From assembly GCA_030248195.1 (NCBI GenBank), contig JASAND010011151.1:1-64000 (forward strand): 64,000 nucleotides of DNA, written 5' to 3'. Numbering within the stretch: position 1 is the stretch's first letter; the number at the start of each line of letters is the position of its first letter. The position numbers were made by a program, and so were the translations under genes. Below are positions 1-11,479 of the stretch, in pieces. The notes beneath the pieces are model-generated. The model did not search any database. It was not told the origin of the DNA and was given only the letters and a program-made list of their open reading frames with translations. This DNA comes from Trissonchulus latispiculum (lineage: Eukaryota; Nematoda; Enoplea; Enoplida; Ironidae).

Positions 1-354
1 CAGAATTTACTCGAAACCTAAACGATTGACTTCAAGACCATGGTGCGTTCATTTGAACATATTTCTGATTGAGCTGTGCTTTGAGCATTACCAACTTTAG
101 TTCTAAATTTTCGAAGTGGAACTAGTGTTTGTCAATTCTCGTTTCCATTCATATTTTAAAGAAAATAGCGTGGAGTAAAATTTTGAGAAATTGTGAAAAG
201 AGGTTCATAGATGTTTTAAACTGGATTTATTTGGCTGAATAAGGTCATTTTCCACTAGTGCTAATGCAATATACAGTTGAGTACACAAATCTCAGATATC
301 GACTATGCATAATCTCTTAAAGAGGCAACTACGACCAAAATTTGCTATATATGT
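1..354. other. No gene seen; flank of LINE-1
   Basis: AT-rich sequence with no convincing reading frame, splice sites or repeat. It lies just outside the microsatellite that forms the 3' tail of the minus-strand LINE, so it is probably intron or intergenic host sequence. Confidence 0.4.
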
Positions 355-511
<157 letters not shown>

Positions 512-539
512 CACAATCCATATTCACTGTGTAGTCCCA

Positions 540-3500
540 TCAATTTTGAAAAATAACTGTTGTAGTTATGTATACAATATGTAATGAATTAATATATTGA
601 TCATCGTTGTATGAGCGTGTCATTTGCCCGGCTGCTAATCCCCGTCCCTTCACAAATTGATATAGAGAGGTATTATTAAGCTTTATTTTAAATTCATTTA
701 CGCATTCAGAACAAACTATGTCGGCATTCAGAGAGTTCCAAATTGGAACAACTCGATTACAAAAATAATTTTTTCTAACATCTAGGCGAGAACGATTTAA
801 TATCAATTTATACGGATGCCCACGAGTGACACTGTTACTGTTTAAGCAGAAAAAATCTTCCATTCTTAAATCAATAAGGTTATGGATAATTCTGTACACC
901 ATAATTAAGTCTTTCACAATTCTACGCTCTTCCAGAGATTGCAATTTTAACCTGTGCAAACGTTGCTCATAAGATAGAGTTTTCAATCCGGGTAGTCGCT
1001 TGGTGAATTTTCGCTGAACTCTTTCAACGATATCGATATCTTTTAGATAATGCGGAGACCATACCTCTGATCCATATTCCAACTTTGGGCGAATGTAAAT
1101 TTTGTACATACTGAGCAAGAAATTAATGTCACGAGAGTAGAATAAAGTAAATAACAGACTTACTTTCTGACAACCAATAGTTGCAATATTTAAGGTGCTG
1201 GTTTCCTTTCGGGTGTTTTTGACTCCTACGGCTTTAATCCTTTACGCAAAGGGCTAAAACTTACGAAATAACCTATTTCCGGCTCTTTAACATTTTAGGA
1301 CCAGTCCCGTATTCTTGGTCCAAAAGATAAGAAAGTTTTGGTTTTTGGCCTTAAGCTCCCAGTAAGTAGACAAAACACGGGATTGGTTGGTATGGCTGGA
1401 AACAGGACTCGAAAATGAACATTTTTGCTCTTACAACCTTTGAGCTATCTCCACTGGTTAAGTCAGTATAAGCAAAAAACTGTTTTTAGGGTCAAAAAAT
1501 GGCCATTTTCGAGGAAATCAGTTTTTTCAAAATTACTGCCACATGTTAAGGACAAAATTGGCTTAGTTATACTCAATCGATACATCGTCCAAATGCACAT
1601 TTTATGAATGCCTATTAGCCGGACTTTATTGCCTTCAGCTAGAGATTTGGCCGAAAAACCGTTTTGGCAAAACTGCGATTATTTAGTTTCGAACATCGAT
1701 TTCTCAAAAACTACTCGACGGATTCCGGAGATTTTCGGCAGAATCGAAATTCGCACTTCTGCGGAGGGACGTTTTTCTTGGTTTGGGCTAAAACGTATTG
1801 AGTAGCAAGAAAACTCAATGCGAAGTTGCGAAATTTCGTGTTACTGTGCATTTGGCCGATTTTCTCGACCGTTAAGACCTGCTGAGCCAAATCCAAAAAA
1901 ACGTCCCTCGGCCCATATGTCCTTCATATCGTGGCACAAAAAGAACATTTGGCCGATTCTTCAGTTTTGAGAAATCGATGTTCAAAAACTTTTGGTCTAT
2001 ATTCATGCTGTTCGATGTCAGCTTGTCAGAAAATTTCTGCTATTTTTTTGCTAATTTTGCCAGTTCTGTAAGCTCATGTGAATGTACAGATAATAAATTT
2101 TAAAACGATGTATAAAGCTCTTTACAACTCCCAAAATTGCGAAAGTTATAGCGTTTCAAAAAACACCACAAAAGCACTGCACAAAAGGATACCACCACCT
2201 TAAGCAATGCATGGAAAACTTAAAGTTTGACGAAATAGTAACACCTAAATCATTAAACTGTGATACTACAGCCAACTCATGTTGACCAAAATAAAAAGGT
2301 TGTTGTATATTGGAATGACCCATATGCATTACAACACATTTTGGAAAAGCAAGCTTAAGTTTTCTGCTAGTAGTCCAATTTAAGACATTTGTTAGGTCTT
2401 GTTGCATAAGGTTATGGCTGGGGACCGATTTAGGGTAAGTTAAGAAAAGCTTTGCGTCGTCGGCATCGATACCCAAATACTTTAGAGATGTACAAAGACT
2501 ATTTATGTAGACAAGAAATAGAAGTGGGCCTAAAATACTGCCCTGAGGTACGCCAGAAATAACATTTTTAATACTGGATTTAAAACCTTTCAACTCAACG
2601 TATTGTACTCTATCGGTCAAATACGCCTTGAGCCAAGAATAAAGTTCGTCGTTAACGCCAACAGAACTTAAAACTTGTAAAAGCTTTGAATGGGGGACTG
2701 TATCAAAGGCTTTAGCAATATCAAGAAAAACGACATCGATGTTTTTAGAATTATCCAGGGCTTCAGTCCATAAATTGTGAGTCTCTAGTAACTGTGCTAC
2801 AGTTGACCTGCGCTTTCTAAACCCAAACTGGCATGTATTAATTAAGCCATAACTATTAAAATAATTAGATAAGCATTCGGCGACAATGGATTCCATGGGT
2901 TTCCCAGAAGAACAAAGCAGACTAATTGGGCGGTAATTTTCAAAACTACTACGAACTCCCTTTTTAAAAATTGGGGTAATTTTACCTTTTTTCCATTCAG
3001 TTGGAATGGTAGTTTCGCGAAATGATTTTGTATAAATTAGTGACAGGGGTTGTGCAACTGAGCTGGCAAGTTTGGCTAACAAAATCTGGGGAATTCCATC
3101 TGGTCCTGAGCTATACTTTTTTGGTAAAACCATTAAATGTGCAAGAACTATATCAATGCTAAAATCAACAGAACTTAAAAAAGGTCGTAGGCAACGGTAA
3201 GTTGGGTATAATTTCGTCATCATCATTAACAAAAACCGAAGAGAAAAATTCATTGAAGAGTTCAGCTTTACTGTGTTCTTCAAGGATTGGGTTACCGTCC
3301 TTAATCATGACTGGAATGTCTGACTTTGTTTGGAATTTAGACCGGACGAAGTTCCAAAACTTTTTCTTAGTCGGATTTCGCAAAAACATTTGCTCACGCT
3401 TGTGTAAATCTTTTCTTTTGGATTGCCTGGATAACTTAGCTGCGTTTAACCAGGCTCGTTTGGCAATGTCGGTTGGATTCCGTTTAAACTTTCTATGCAA

Positions 3501-4451
3501 TTGCAATTGTTTCTTATGTAGCTTAGTCGTTGTAACAGACCAAGAACGAATATTATTAACTGAGCTACATAATGGAACAAATAGAGCAATGCATTTCTGA
3601 ATTTCATTTCGGAAAGTTTGCCAGACTAAATCAACAGAAAGATCAAGATTGAGCAAGTTTTCCCAGTTTACGTTATCGAGATAAGCTTTCATATTCGCCC
3701 AATCGGCCTTATTAAAATTGTAAAATTGTTCTTGTTGAGAAACATTAATCTTAGGAACCAAGAAAGGTCCTAAAAGCCCAGACATCTGTAAATGATCTTA
3801 TATCAAAAAGGATTGAGAGCATTCAATATTTGCAATAAAATTTTGATTATTTACGAACACTAGGTCTAGAATATTGCCACGATCATGAGTTGGCTGCAGC
3901 ACACACTGAACTAAACCTAGTTCAGACATTTTGGCACAGAAATCCATTTCTACACCTGACAATTCATTAATATTCAACCAATTAATCAAAGGATAATTGA
4001 AATCTCCTACAACTAGTTTAAGCATGTCATTATCCAAGTAATCTGTTAATGTTAACATGAGTTGAGCTGTCGAAACAGCTTTGTTCGTGGATGGAGTTCT
4101 ATATATAACAGCTACCCTGAAAGCTACCGTTTTGCAAACAAAAATGTCACAGAAAATTGCTTCGAAATATGGATTACTAACCGCTTCGACAACATAAAAC
4201 TTAAGAAATTTTGGGATCAAAAGCATAACCCCGCCCCCATTTCCACGGCTGGTGGAATCATCGGAACGTACAATGTTATGAGACAATGGTACTGTATCAA
4301 AGGAAGCATCTAAAAACTCGTTACTTAACCAAGTTTCCGTTATACAATACAGACATTTAGTAATACTAGATATCTCATAACACAATTCAGCAACCTTATT
4401 TCTTATGCTCCTAGAGTTTACGAGCACAAAAGGTAATAAGCAATTATGCAA
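540..4451 (-). pseudogene. LINE-1 ORF2: endonuclease-reverse transcriptase, broken
   Basis: The product would nick target DNA and reverse-transcribe the LINE RNA. The endonuclease domain (3798-4451) begins with an LLPFVLVNSRSIRNK-type start and contains the TETWL and GDFNYP motifs of AP-type nucleases. A linker piece (3165-3785) and the RT (2204-3283) follow in other frames. The RT shows SGPDGIPQ, FLDIAKAFDTVPH, SGVPQGSILGPLLF and an ADD active site in IDADDAKLF. The thumb/C-terminal part (540-1189) contains EVWSPHYLKD and FTKRLPGL. Breaks: frameshifts near 3790 and 3190-3280, and a MITE at 1190-2203 that splits the frame. ORF2 starts about 15 bases after the ORF1 stop. Confidence 0.88.
1190..2203 (+). 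mobile_element. MITE copy 1, TTAA target duplication, inside LINE-1
   Basis: A 1014 bp unit (both TTAAs counted) bounded by TTAA on each side. The imperfect terminal inverted repeats begin GGTGCTGGTTTCCTTTC on the left and, read from the right end, GGTGGTGGTATCCTTTT. It encodes no transposase. TTAA targets are used by piggyBac and Kolobok superfamilies, so it is a non-autonomous member of one of these. Removing the unit and one TTAA reconnects the LINE-1 ORF2 frame. Confidence 0.92.
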
Positions 4452-4468
4452 AAGGCATTGATTGGTTA

Positions 4469-5412
4469 CTACTTGTTTTCCTGGTTAGTAGGATGAGCGG
4501 GATCTGGGTCTGCGTCTTCGTTGCCAACAGGCGGAATTTGGTCTGGCTGTGGATTCGGTTCCTGATCAGGCTTTGGCGGGCGTTCTATTATAGTTCCATT
4601 TCTAATAATCAAATCCTTCTTCTCTTCATTACGTCGCCGGTAGAGCTCCTCCCGAAGCTGTCTATCAGCCGCACGTTCTGACTCAGTCAGATCGGTAAGG
4701 ACGAAGGAGCGAAATCTCTGTTTTGCAAAATCCTTATCCGCCTGAAGCAATTTTGTGGCACCCTTGAGAAAGGTCTGGCGCTCGGTGACATATCTGTCCT
4801 GGAAACACACTTTCAGGATCCGTTTCCCCGGATTACGACCTTCGCGAAAAGTAGAAACCACGGCAGAGCGAGGAATTCCAAGGGTATCACAATAAGACCC
4901 AACCTTTTCAGTGTCGACCCGATTTTGATCCATGGGTTTGTTCGGGAATTTTTCGGGCAAGCCGACAACAACTAAATTACTTTTTTGCCACGCTTTTCCA
5001 AATAGTCCTTCACAAATTCTAAAGCCGCTTTTGTGGCGGCTTCAGTGGCGGCTTTAGTTGCCGCCGCAACAATTTTGCCAACCACATCCTCGGCCCAGGG
5101 CGAATGTTCCGTGGGAGGCGCATCGGAACCGTTAGAGAAGCACCAGACCTTACCATGCTGGCTAAGGGGAGCCAGCTTGGACTTAATGGAATCGGTTAAT
5201 TCAGGCACACAGTTCTTACAAATATAGTTACCAGGATCGTCGTTTATTATCAGACTAAGCTCTCGAATAGACGAAATACCCATGCATTCGTAGTGGACAT
5301 ATTTGCGACACATGGAGCATTCTACCATGGACTTGTGATCCGGGCGATCACACCAGCACGAGGTTAGAGCCGCCTGCTGCCCAACGGAATTATGAGGTTT
5401 GGATTTAGCCAT
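4469..5412 (-). pseudogene. LINE-1 ORF1: PHD finger plus RRM-like protein, one frameshift
   Basis: ORF1 proteins of CR1-like LINEs bind the element RNA. The first 146 residues (4972-5412) contain a Cys/His cluster (CWCDRP...CSMCRKYVHYECMG...YICKNC) with PHD-finger spacing, then an Ala-rich helix. The frame stops at a run of six A (about 4977-4983 on the minus strand). A one-base shift there joins it to a second piece (4469-4960 plus upstream codons) that opens with a VVVGLPE-type strand typical of the RRM domain of LINE ORF1 proteins and ends in a Pro/Gln/Asn-rich tail. An indel in the A run is the simplest explanation. Confidence 0.75.
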
Positions 5413-5838
5413 AATAGGGAAGAATCAGCAATAGAATATTAGTAAAATTGGAATAAAACAGAATAATCAGATTCGTGGACAATTAGTACAGACAAAGGAA
5501 AGCACAGAAAATTATCGATTAGTCAAGTCGCAATTAGATAAAGTTCGTCAACGTAAAAACCAGTTTTCACACAGAGAGCGGAAAAGAAAAACGCAGCCGC
5601 TCTCTAGCTCTGCAATTGCAATTCACTTTGTTCTTAGTTTGCTGCAACCGCAAGCTTTATCTGCAGCATTACTAAGCCACGTTTCAGAACACTCCTGAAA
5701 TGATTTGGAGTATGGAATAATGAACTTGAAATGTTTTCTGCAAAACGCAGAATGTTGTTGAAATGTCATGTACAATTTTAATTTATTAGATACGTAATGT
5801 ATTCGGATTACATTCTGTATGATTACTGTTACTTTCAG

Positions 5839-5906
5839 GGGACTATGCAGGGAATTTTCATTGCCTCTTCAAATGTAGCTGCAACCGTTAGTCCAATATC
5901 TGTCAG
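5839..5906 (+). CDS. Host MFS transporter gene, penultimate exon
   Basis: A 68-base exon with a pyrimidine-rich acceptor (ACTTTCAG) and a CAG/GTAAAT donor. In phase 0 it reads GTMQGIFIASSNVAATVSPI, a small-residue-rich transmembrane helix of major-facilitator type (compare helix 11 of MFSD8/CLN7-like carriers, with G..QG...AS and a later SP/GP). It ends with two bases of a codon; the exon at 24348 begins with the one missing base, giving an uninterrupted frame. Earlier exons would lie left of the window or went unrecognised. The gene would encode a multi-pass, probably lysosomal or vesicular, carrier; its substrate cannot be read from here. Confidence 0.7.
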
Positions 5907-5977
5907 GTAAATCTAATTGTAACAAAGTGTCTCCACAGTAATGAATTAACTACTTTCCCTTGCATTTACATATAAAC

Positions 5978-6136
5978 CTGTTTTGCATTGCATTTCATCA
6001 CTAACGGTTAACAAGTTGGCCCCAAAAGGGGCAATATTCCTTTGTAGACCTGTTATTATTCTAATGAGAGAATCGTCTTTGATCGTTTCTCCGTTAAACA
6101 CTAGAAGCTCCAGCGCTTGCATACAACTTCCCTGAC
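5978..6136 (-). CDS. Candidate minus-strand host exon (unrecognised)
   Basis: Minus-strand open stretch with an acceptor (AATGTCAG) and a CAG/GTTTAT donor. Its translation includes QALELLVFNGETIKDDSL and IAPFGANLL, which looks like conserved folded protein rather than noise. The exon begins with two bases of a codon, matching the one-base end of the candidate exon at 6451-6497. I do not recognise the family. It lies in the MFS intron on the opposite strand, so it is either a nested gene or an old fragment. Confidence 0.35.
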
Positions 6137-6450
6137 CTGACATTCTACAAGTTTTCTTGAAATACCTTTAGGCATTGATTTTTATATCAAACTTATCTTA
6201 TGAAATCTCCTAAAGCTTTTGGTTTCTTAGCAGCCAGCCTTTCTTTTCGTCAGCATACATAACGTAAGCATTTATGTAATACTTTAGGTAGATATAGATA
6301 CATACACTTTTCATTTCAAATATACAAATAGGAAAACAAAATTTTGCAATACTAAATGTCATCGCTTGTCATTCTTCGGCGAATTTTTCTCGCAGAATAA
6401 GATCAGTGAAAACTGCTTGCTAAAACTGTGCTCAAGCGTAACCCTCTTAC

Positions 6451-6497
6451 CTAATGCACCATATGCAGCTCCCAAGCTACAATGGTGCTCAAAAATA
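6451..6497 (-). CDS. Candidate minus-strand host exon (unrecognised)
   Basis: A 47-base minus-strand stretch between a weak acceptor (GTTTCAG) and a good donor (TTAG/GTAAGA). It reads IFEHHCSLGAAYGAL and ends with one base of a glycine codon that the exon at 5978-6136 completes. The support is the splice borders and phase match only. A MITE copy lies just beyond it. Confidence 0.3.
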
Positions 6498-6557
6498 CTG
6501 AAACTGTTTTGATTGCTGACAGGCGAAAGACTGCGTGAAGGCTGTGAATTCAGCTCC

Positions 6558-7572
6558 TTAAGGTGGTGGTATCCTTTTGTGCAGTGCTTTTGTGGTGTTT
6601 CTTTGAAACGGTATAACTTTCGCAATTTTAGGAGTTGCAAAGAGCTTTATACATCGTTTTAAAGCTTATTATCTGTACATTCACATGAGCTTACAGAACT
6701 GGCAAAATTAGCAAAAAATAGCAGAAATTTTCTGACAAACTGACATCTAACAAAATGAATATAGACCAAAAGTTTTTGAACATCGATTTCTCAAAACTGA
6801 AGAATCGGACAAAAGTTCTTTTTGTGCCACGATATTAAGGACATATGGGCCGAGGGACGTTTTTTTGGATTTGGCTCAGCAGGTCTTAACGGTCGAGAAA
6901 ATCGGCCAAATGCACAGTAACACGAAATTTCGCAACTTCGCATTGAGTTTTCTTGCTACTCAATACGTTTTAGCCCAAACCAAGAAAAACGTTCCTCCGC
7001 AGAAGTGCGAATTTCGATTCTGCCAAAAATCTCCGGAATCCGTAGAGTAGTTTTTGAGAAATCGATGTTCGAAACAAAATAATCGCAGTTTTGCCAAAAT
7101 GGTTTTTCGGCCAAATCTCTAGCTGAAAGCAATAAAGTCCGGCTAATAGGCATTCATAAAATGTGCACTTGGACGATGTGTCGATTGAGTATAACTAAGC
7201 CAAATTTGTCCTTAACATGTGGCAGTAATTTTGAAAAAACTGATTTCCTCGAAAATGGCCATTTTTTGACCCTAAAAACAGTTTTTTGCTTATACTGACT
7301 TAACCAATGGAGATAGCTCAAAGGTTGTAAGAGCAAAAATATTCATTTTCGAGTCCTCTTTCCAGCCATACCAACCAATCCCGTGTCTTGTCTACCTACT
7401 GGGAACTTAACGCCAAAAACCAAAACTTTCTTATCTTTTGGCCTAAGAATACGGCACTGGTCCTAAAATGTTAAAGAGCACGGAAATAGGTTATTTCGTA
7501 AGTTTTAGTACTTTGTGTAAAGGATTAAAGCCGTAGGAGTCAAAAATACCCGAAAGGAAACCAGTACCTTAA
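6558..7572 (-). mobile_element. MITE copy 2, inverted relative to copy 1
   Basis: Same element as at 1190-2203 but in the opposite orientation, flanked by TTAA at 6558-6561 and 7569-7572. Terminal repeats and interior match closely; both contain the same 61-codon open stretch with one residue changed, which I take as chance, not a gene. The two copies form a 1 kb inverted repeat 4.35 kb apart that encloses the start of LINE-1 and the MFS exon. Confidence 0.92.
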
Positions 7573-8810
7573 ATAGTTTCTAAACCTAATTTGCATAATG
7601 GGCATACAAAAAAACCGCCTGTACTAGCCATGTGTTGAAGATAGGGCTTCTGAATAGAGAAAAGACTCACAATGCACTGCACATATTAGATTTCTTTTTA
7701 TACATTCCTGCTCCAGTAGGTATAAAAACCAGATAAGCTCAGCATGTGATGAAACTGACCTTAGTCTATACAAAAAACTATGCCCCTGTGTCGCAATTGT
7801 TTGTAGTTTTATTATGGCTCTAGGCTATGCTTCTTCTTAATTCCAATCGCAGGCCGCAATTTTTCGTGTCTGTGATTTTTTACATTTTACCTTTCTTCCA
7901 TCTGTTATCTAACATATGCTGCTGGCTTCGAGGTCCGATCAGATCTACATATCGCATATTTCAGGCCTTGCGAACGCAGAATCTCCACTTAGATTGAAGC
8001 ACTTAAAGTCTGACACAAAAATGTGTTTACAAAAACTGTAATGCCTCCAGTGAACTCAATATACGTCGTAACCCCATAAAACCATATATTTTCGGAATCC
8101 TTGCAGTAAGACAAACATTTTTATAAAATTTAAATTTTTTTGAAATTTCAAAAATTTTAAAATATCGGTTTTTCGGGTAATTTTTTCGGACCGTTCAAGC
8201 TCTTCAGCTCATTCTTTCAGAAAAGTTTTCCCGTTCGAAGACGCATCGATTGACAAAAGAACGAAAAAATCGGCTGAGAAATAAGCATTTTATTCCAAAA
8301 TTTCGTTTTTCCATTCCCTTTGATGTTTGCCGCTTTTTGCAACTTTGACTGGTTATTACTCGCGACTCGCTCAACGGAAAATTTTTTCGATTAGATTTTC
8401 AGGACTGCCTAGGTGCCCGCTTTCACCTGATATATGTGGTAGTTCAAATTTTGAAAGTAGATTTTTTGAAAAATACCACTTCTTGACCAAAAATTTCGGC
8501 AAAGCAGATTTAGCAAAAGTGAGTAAAAATTACGTAATCATAAAATGCTTGCTTGCTTGCTGCTCCCTGCTTGCTTAAAATTTCCATTTCTGCTAGCTGC
8601 CTGCTAGTGTGAACATATCTTTAGCACACTGAGGACTCAAACCTGTCTCCCAAAGCTTACTAATGCGCTTTACACCTGCCAGCTAATGAAATTAAAGAAG
8701 TAAACAAGGAAAGGGGTAGAAACGTTGATTGAAAGCGAAAAATATTGTGACAGTCATTGCATAAGATTGGTAATACTTAATCTTGGTGTCAACGTAAAGA
8801 GCATGTGTTG
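7573..8810. other. No gene seen (intron, old repeats)
   Basis: Non-coding stretch inside the MFS intron. It contains a short GCTT run (8546-8580) and long AT-rich tracts. I found no supported exon, terminal repeat or RNA gene. Confidence 0.4.
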
Positions 8811-9070
8811 AACTAACTTCGGTCAACTAATTTTGTTTAGCAGTTAACTAATTAGTTAGTAATAATAAATTAAAGTTAACTATGAAAATTGGCTGAAAAT
8901 TGGTGATTATAATTTTATTTCTCCAATTACGTAAGATTGTTGACACATATTGAGTTAATTATGGTGCCTGTGTAATAAAGTAATAATGAACTAACTTCGG
9001 TCACCTGTTGATAATTATAGGTTATCTAATTAGTTAATAATAATTAAAGGTGACTATGAAAATTTGTGTG
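8811..9070. repeat. Tandem duplication, about 180-base period
   Basis: A block starting GAACTAACTTCGGTCA at about 8812 returns at about 8990 with substitutions, each copy running into TTAACTATGAAAATT or GTGACTATGAAAATT. It lies just upstream of the spliced zinc-finger gene and could be promoter or subterminal sequence of a Polinton. Confidence 0.65.
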
Positions 9071-9288
9071 TAATGAAAATATTGTTACATAGAACTTTTG
9101 GTACCAAGACAATACAGCTTTTGTTCAATAATTAACTCGTAAATGAACAAGGGTATGCAAGATTGATGGTGTATTTTATGAAACCTAGCACAAGAATGCT
9201 GCAAAGTTGAGACATATATTGCAAGTTTGGCATGATTATAAAATTATATTGACATTGGCATCACCAGTACGTTACATCATCAACAACA

Positions 9289-10338
9289 ATGAATTCCGTT
9301 GAAGCCGGTAAGATTTTAATTGTAGCATTTTTAACCATTGTATTTTTATCCGTTGTATTTTTCAGTCCTTCACATTTTAACTAATATATTTTAGCCATAG
9401 TATTTTTCAAACGATTGTATTTTTAGTCATTGTACTTTTTAGCAGTTGTATATATTTTTAAACATTGCAATTTTAAAACTATTGTTAAATATTCCTTGTT
9501 GCCGAAGATTATTACTTATATTTCAGACTCTCGTATGAAGTTTGAGTGTGCGATATGCTCATCGAAGTTCAGACGAAATGATAACCTGCTCAAGCATATG
9601 AGACAGAAGCACCAACAGACTTCCTGCGACACCTATGGAATCACTTTCTCTAATGAACGACAGCTACGTCTCCACAAGAAGACTGCTCATTCTCAACCAA
9701 TCATATGCCCAGAAAGCAGTAAATCATTTGAGCGACCACAGAACCTACAGAACCACATCAAACGAAACCATCCTGAAACATTTCCTTGCGATCAATGTGG
9801 AGATAAATTCCTGAGAGAAGATCGGCTCAAGGAACATATTGAAAAGGAACATCCACCTACCAGCGGAGATCCATTGGAGGAAGACCCTACCGACCCTCCA
9901 CCAGATGCCAGTGAGATTTACCAAGCCAACTGGTATCAAATAAGAACCTACCACACCATCAAGAAGTTTATGCGCCAATACAACTTCCGCCTGAAGACCA
10001 CGTCCATGAAAGAATTAGAGAAAGCCTTCCTGTCAGTATTCCTAGACCACAAGTACAGGTCTAAATGGAATGTTTCATTTAGTTTCATCCTCAGAAATAT
10101 ACTCGACGACGAATTGATATATTACTATGCAAGCAACAACACTTCCCTGTTTACCTTACCTCGCCTTATTTCCAGCAGAGCAAAATTGGATCCGTTTATT
10201 GACGATATTGAAAGCAAAGATTTTATTGAATGGGCGTTTCAACAGCGTCCTAACACTAAGTTTGTTGTAGAGGAAATTACTAATATTATGGTTACACTGT
10301 ACTGTTTGACTGGTCATTGTGCAGTAAATATGCATTAA
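9289..10338 (+). CDS. C2H2 zinc-finger protein, N-terminal region of Polinton polymerase type
   Basis: Two-exon gene. Exon 1 (9289-9307) is ATG plus six codons ending in one base before GTAAG; exon 2 (9527-10338) follows an ATATTTCAG acceptor, and the phases join. The protein has a run of C2H2 fingers (FECAICSSKF...H..H; later FPCDQCGDKFL...H...H), some lacking a cysteine, then a domain with YNFRLKTTSMKELEKAFLSV, WNVSFSFILRN and RPNTKFVVEEITNIM. That second domain is the one found ahead of DNA polymerase B in many animal Polintons. It stops about 270 residues after the fingers begin, well short of a polymerase, so it is a truncated polymerase or a separate finger protein derived from one. Confidence 0.7.
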
Positions 10339-10384
10339 CAATGTAAATGCTATTATCAATATTATTCTTATGGCTACTACTTAA

Positions 10385-10444
10385 TCACTGTTAGCAGTAT
10401 TATTATTATTATTACTATTGTTATCAGTATTATTATTACTAATC

Positions 10445-10478
<34 letters not shown>

Positions 10479-10545
10479 ATTATTGTATTACTATTATTAT
10501 ATTATTACTATTATTATTATTATGGTTACTACTGTATAATCACTA
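10385..10545. repeat. ATT/TTA trinucleotide repeat
   Basis: Interrupted (TTA)n microsatellite, densest at about 10440-10480 and 10500-10525. Confidence 0.9.
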
Positions 10546-10639
10546 TGTTTAATATATTACATTACAATTTGTTATTATTGCATATTTTTACTAGTAAACT
10601 ATTAACGAAATGTACAGGACATTACAGTAGGGAAAATAC

Positions 10640-10978
10640 TTAGTAGTAGTATTCACTTAGGGCACCACGTAGGTATTCAAGTTCTGTGGTGTTGGCAATC
10701 TTAAAGCCAGTCATTTTATCGTGGATAGACTGAAGGCGTCTATCAATGTCATAACAGTACTCCCAACATTGATCCCATTCAATGTAGTGACAGGCATTAG
10801 ATCGATGACTTAGATTACCCTCGCGACACAGGTGTAGACTACAGTCCTCTAGCCGGCTATATAGATGATCACCTTCCACTACGGTGGTAACATTGCCATG
10901 AGATAGTTGAATACCATTATCGGTCTCTGTAATGTCTACAGAAGACACTATAGCGATTAGGCTCAATAGTAGCAACAT
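10640..10978 (-). CDS. Small secreted/membrane protein of the Polinton, intact copy
   Basis: 112 residues with an N-terminal signal-like segment (MLLLLSLIAIVSS), followed by an acidic, cysteine-containing region (CSLHLC, CHYIEWDQCWEYC). It starts immediately downstream of the protease gene on the same strand, six bases apart. A decayed copy follows the other protease gene at 19887-20224. I do not recognise the family; six cysteines after the signal suggest a disulphide-bonded exported protein. Conservation of the frame between the two copies supports it being real. Confidence 0.65.
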   Translation of the reverse strand: MLLLLSLIAIVSSVDITETDNGIQLSHGNVTTVVEGDHLYSRLEDCSLHLCREGNLSHRSNACHYIEWDQCWEYCYDIDRRLQSIHDKMTGFKIANTTELEYLRGALSEYYY

Positions 10979-10984
10979 GGTTCT

Positions 10985-11479
10985 CTATGTATATATAATA
11001 GCCCCTTGAAAACTTCCCCTTGACTTTTTATGGGATTTCTGGCAGTAAGGTGTGGGTTCTAGTGTCACCCGATCAACAAAGGTCTTGACAATGTTATCAT
11101 TAGTGTCACTTCTTCTCCTCAGACAGTTGACAATTGACTCCATCGATATTCCTCGGGACCTGTGGTGAAGGAAGTATATACAGTACTCCCCACATACATC
11201 AGTAGTGAAATCTTGCAACTGAATGTGATTACACTGTAGTTCCCTCCTGCCAATGAATGACAGGAAGAGGAGTGGTGGTAGTCCGTAGCTGTCAAAATAT
11301 TCTACCCCGTTATCCTCCAGCCACATTGCAACCCAGTGTTCTTCAGACTCACCAGATGCCTCAGTGTTAGCAACAAGACATCCTGGACTGTATCGTGGTA
11401 GCTTATCACTGGGAAATACTCCAAGGAGAGGAACTTTGCAATCTTTCCTTAAGGTCTCAAGGATTTCAGGGGTGTTCAT
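10985..11479 (-). CDS. PRO: Adenovirus-type maturation protease (Polinton PRO), left copy
   Basis: 164 residues, similar in length to Polinton proteases (C5-like). The putative catalytic set is His48 (EEHWVAMW), Asp63 (EYFDSYG), Gln89 and Cys96 in QDFTTDVCGEYCIYF; the Gln-Cys spacing of seven equals that of adenain. Such proteases cut capsid precursors during virion maturation. The frame is intact. It is the inverted duplicate of 19399-19833, and a strongly similar sequence is kept in both. Confidence 0.85.
   Translation of the reverse strand: MNTPEILETLRKDCKVPLLGVFPSDKLPRYSPGCLVANTEASGESEEHWVAMWLEDNGVEYFDSYGLPPLLFLSFIGRRELQCNHIQLQDFTTDVCGEYCIYFLHHRSRGISMESIVNCLRRRSDTNDNIVKTFVDRVTLEPTPYCQKSHKKSRGSFQGAIIYT

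Noticed and set aside
1711..1896. Conserved 61-codon frame shared by both MITE copies (also 6865-7050)
   Set aside because: Conservation follows from recent common origin of the copies; the opposite strand is equally open and no start context or domain is seen.
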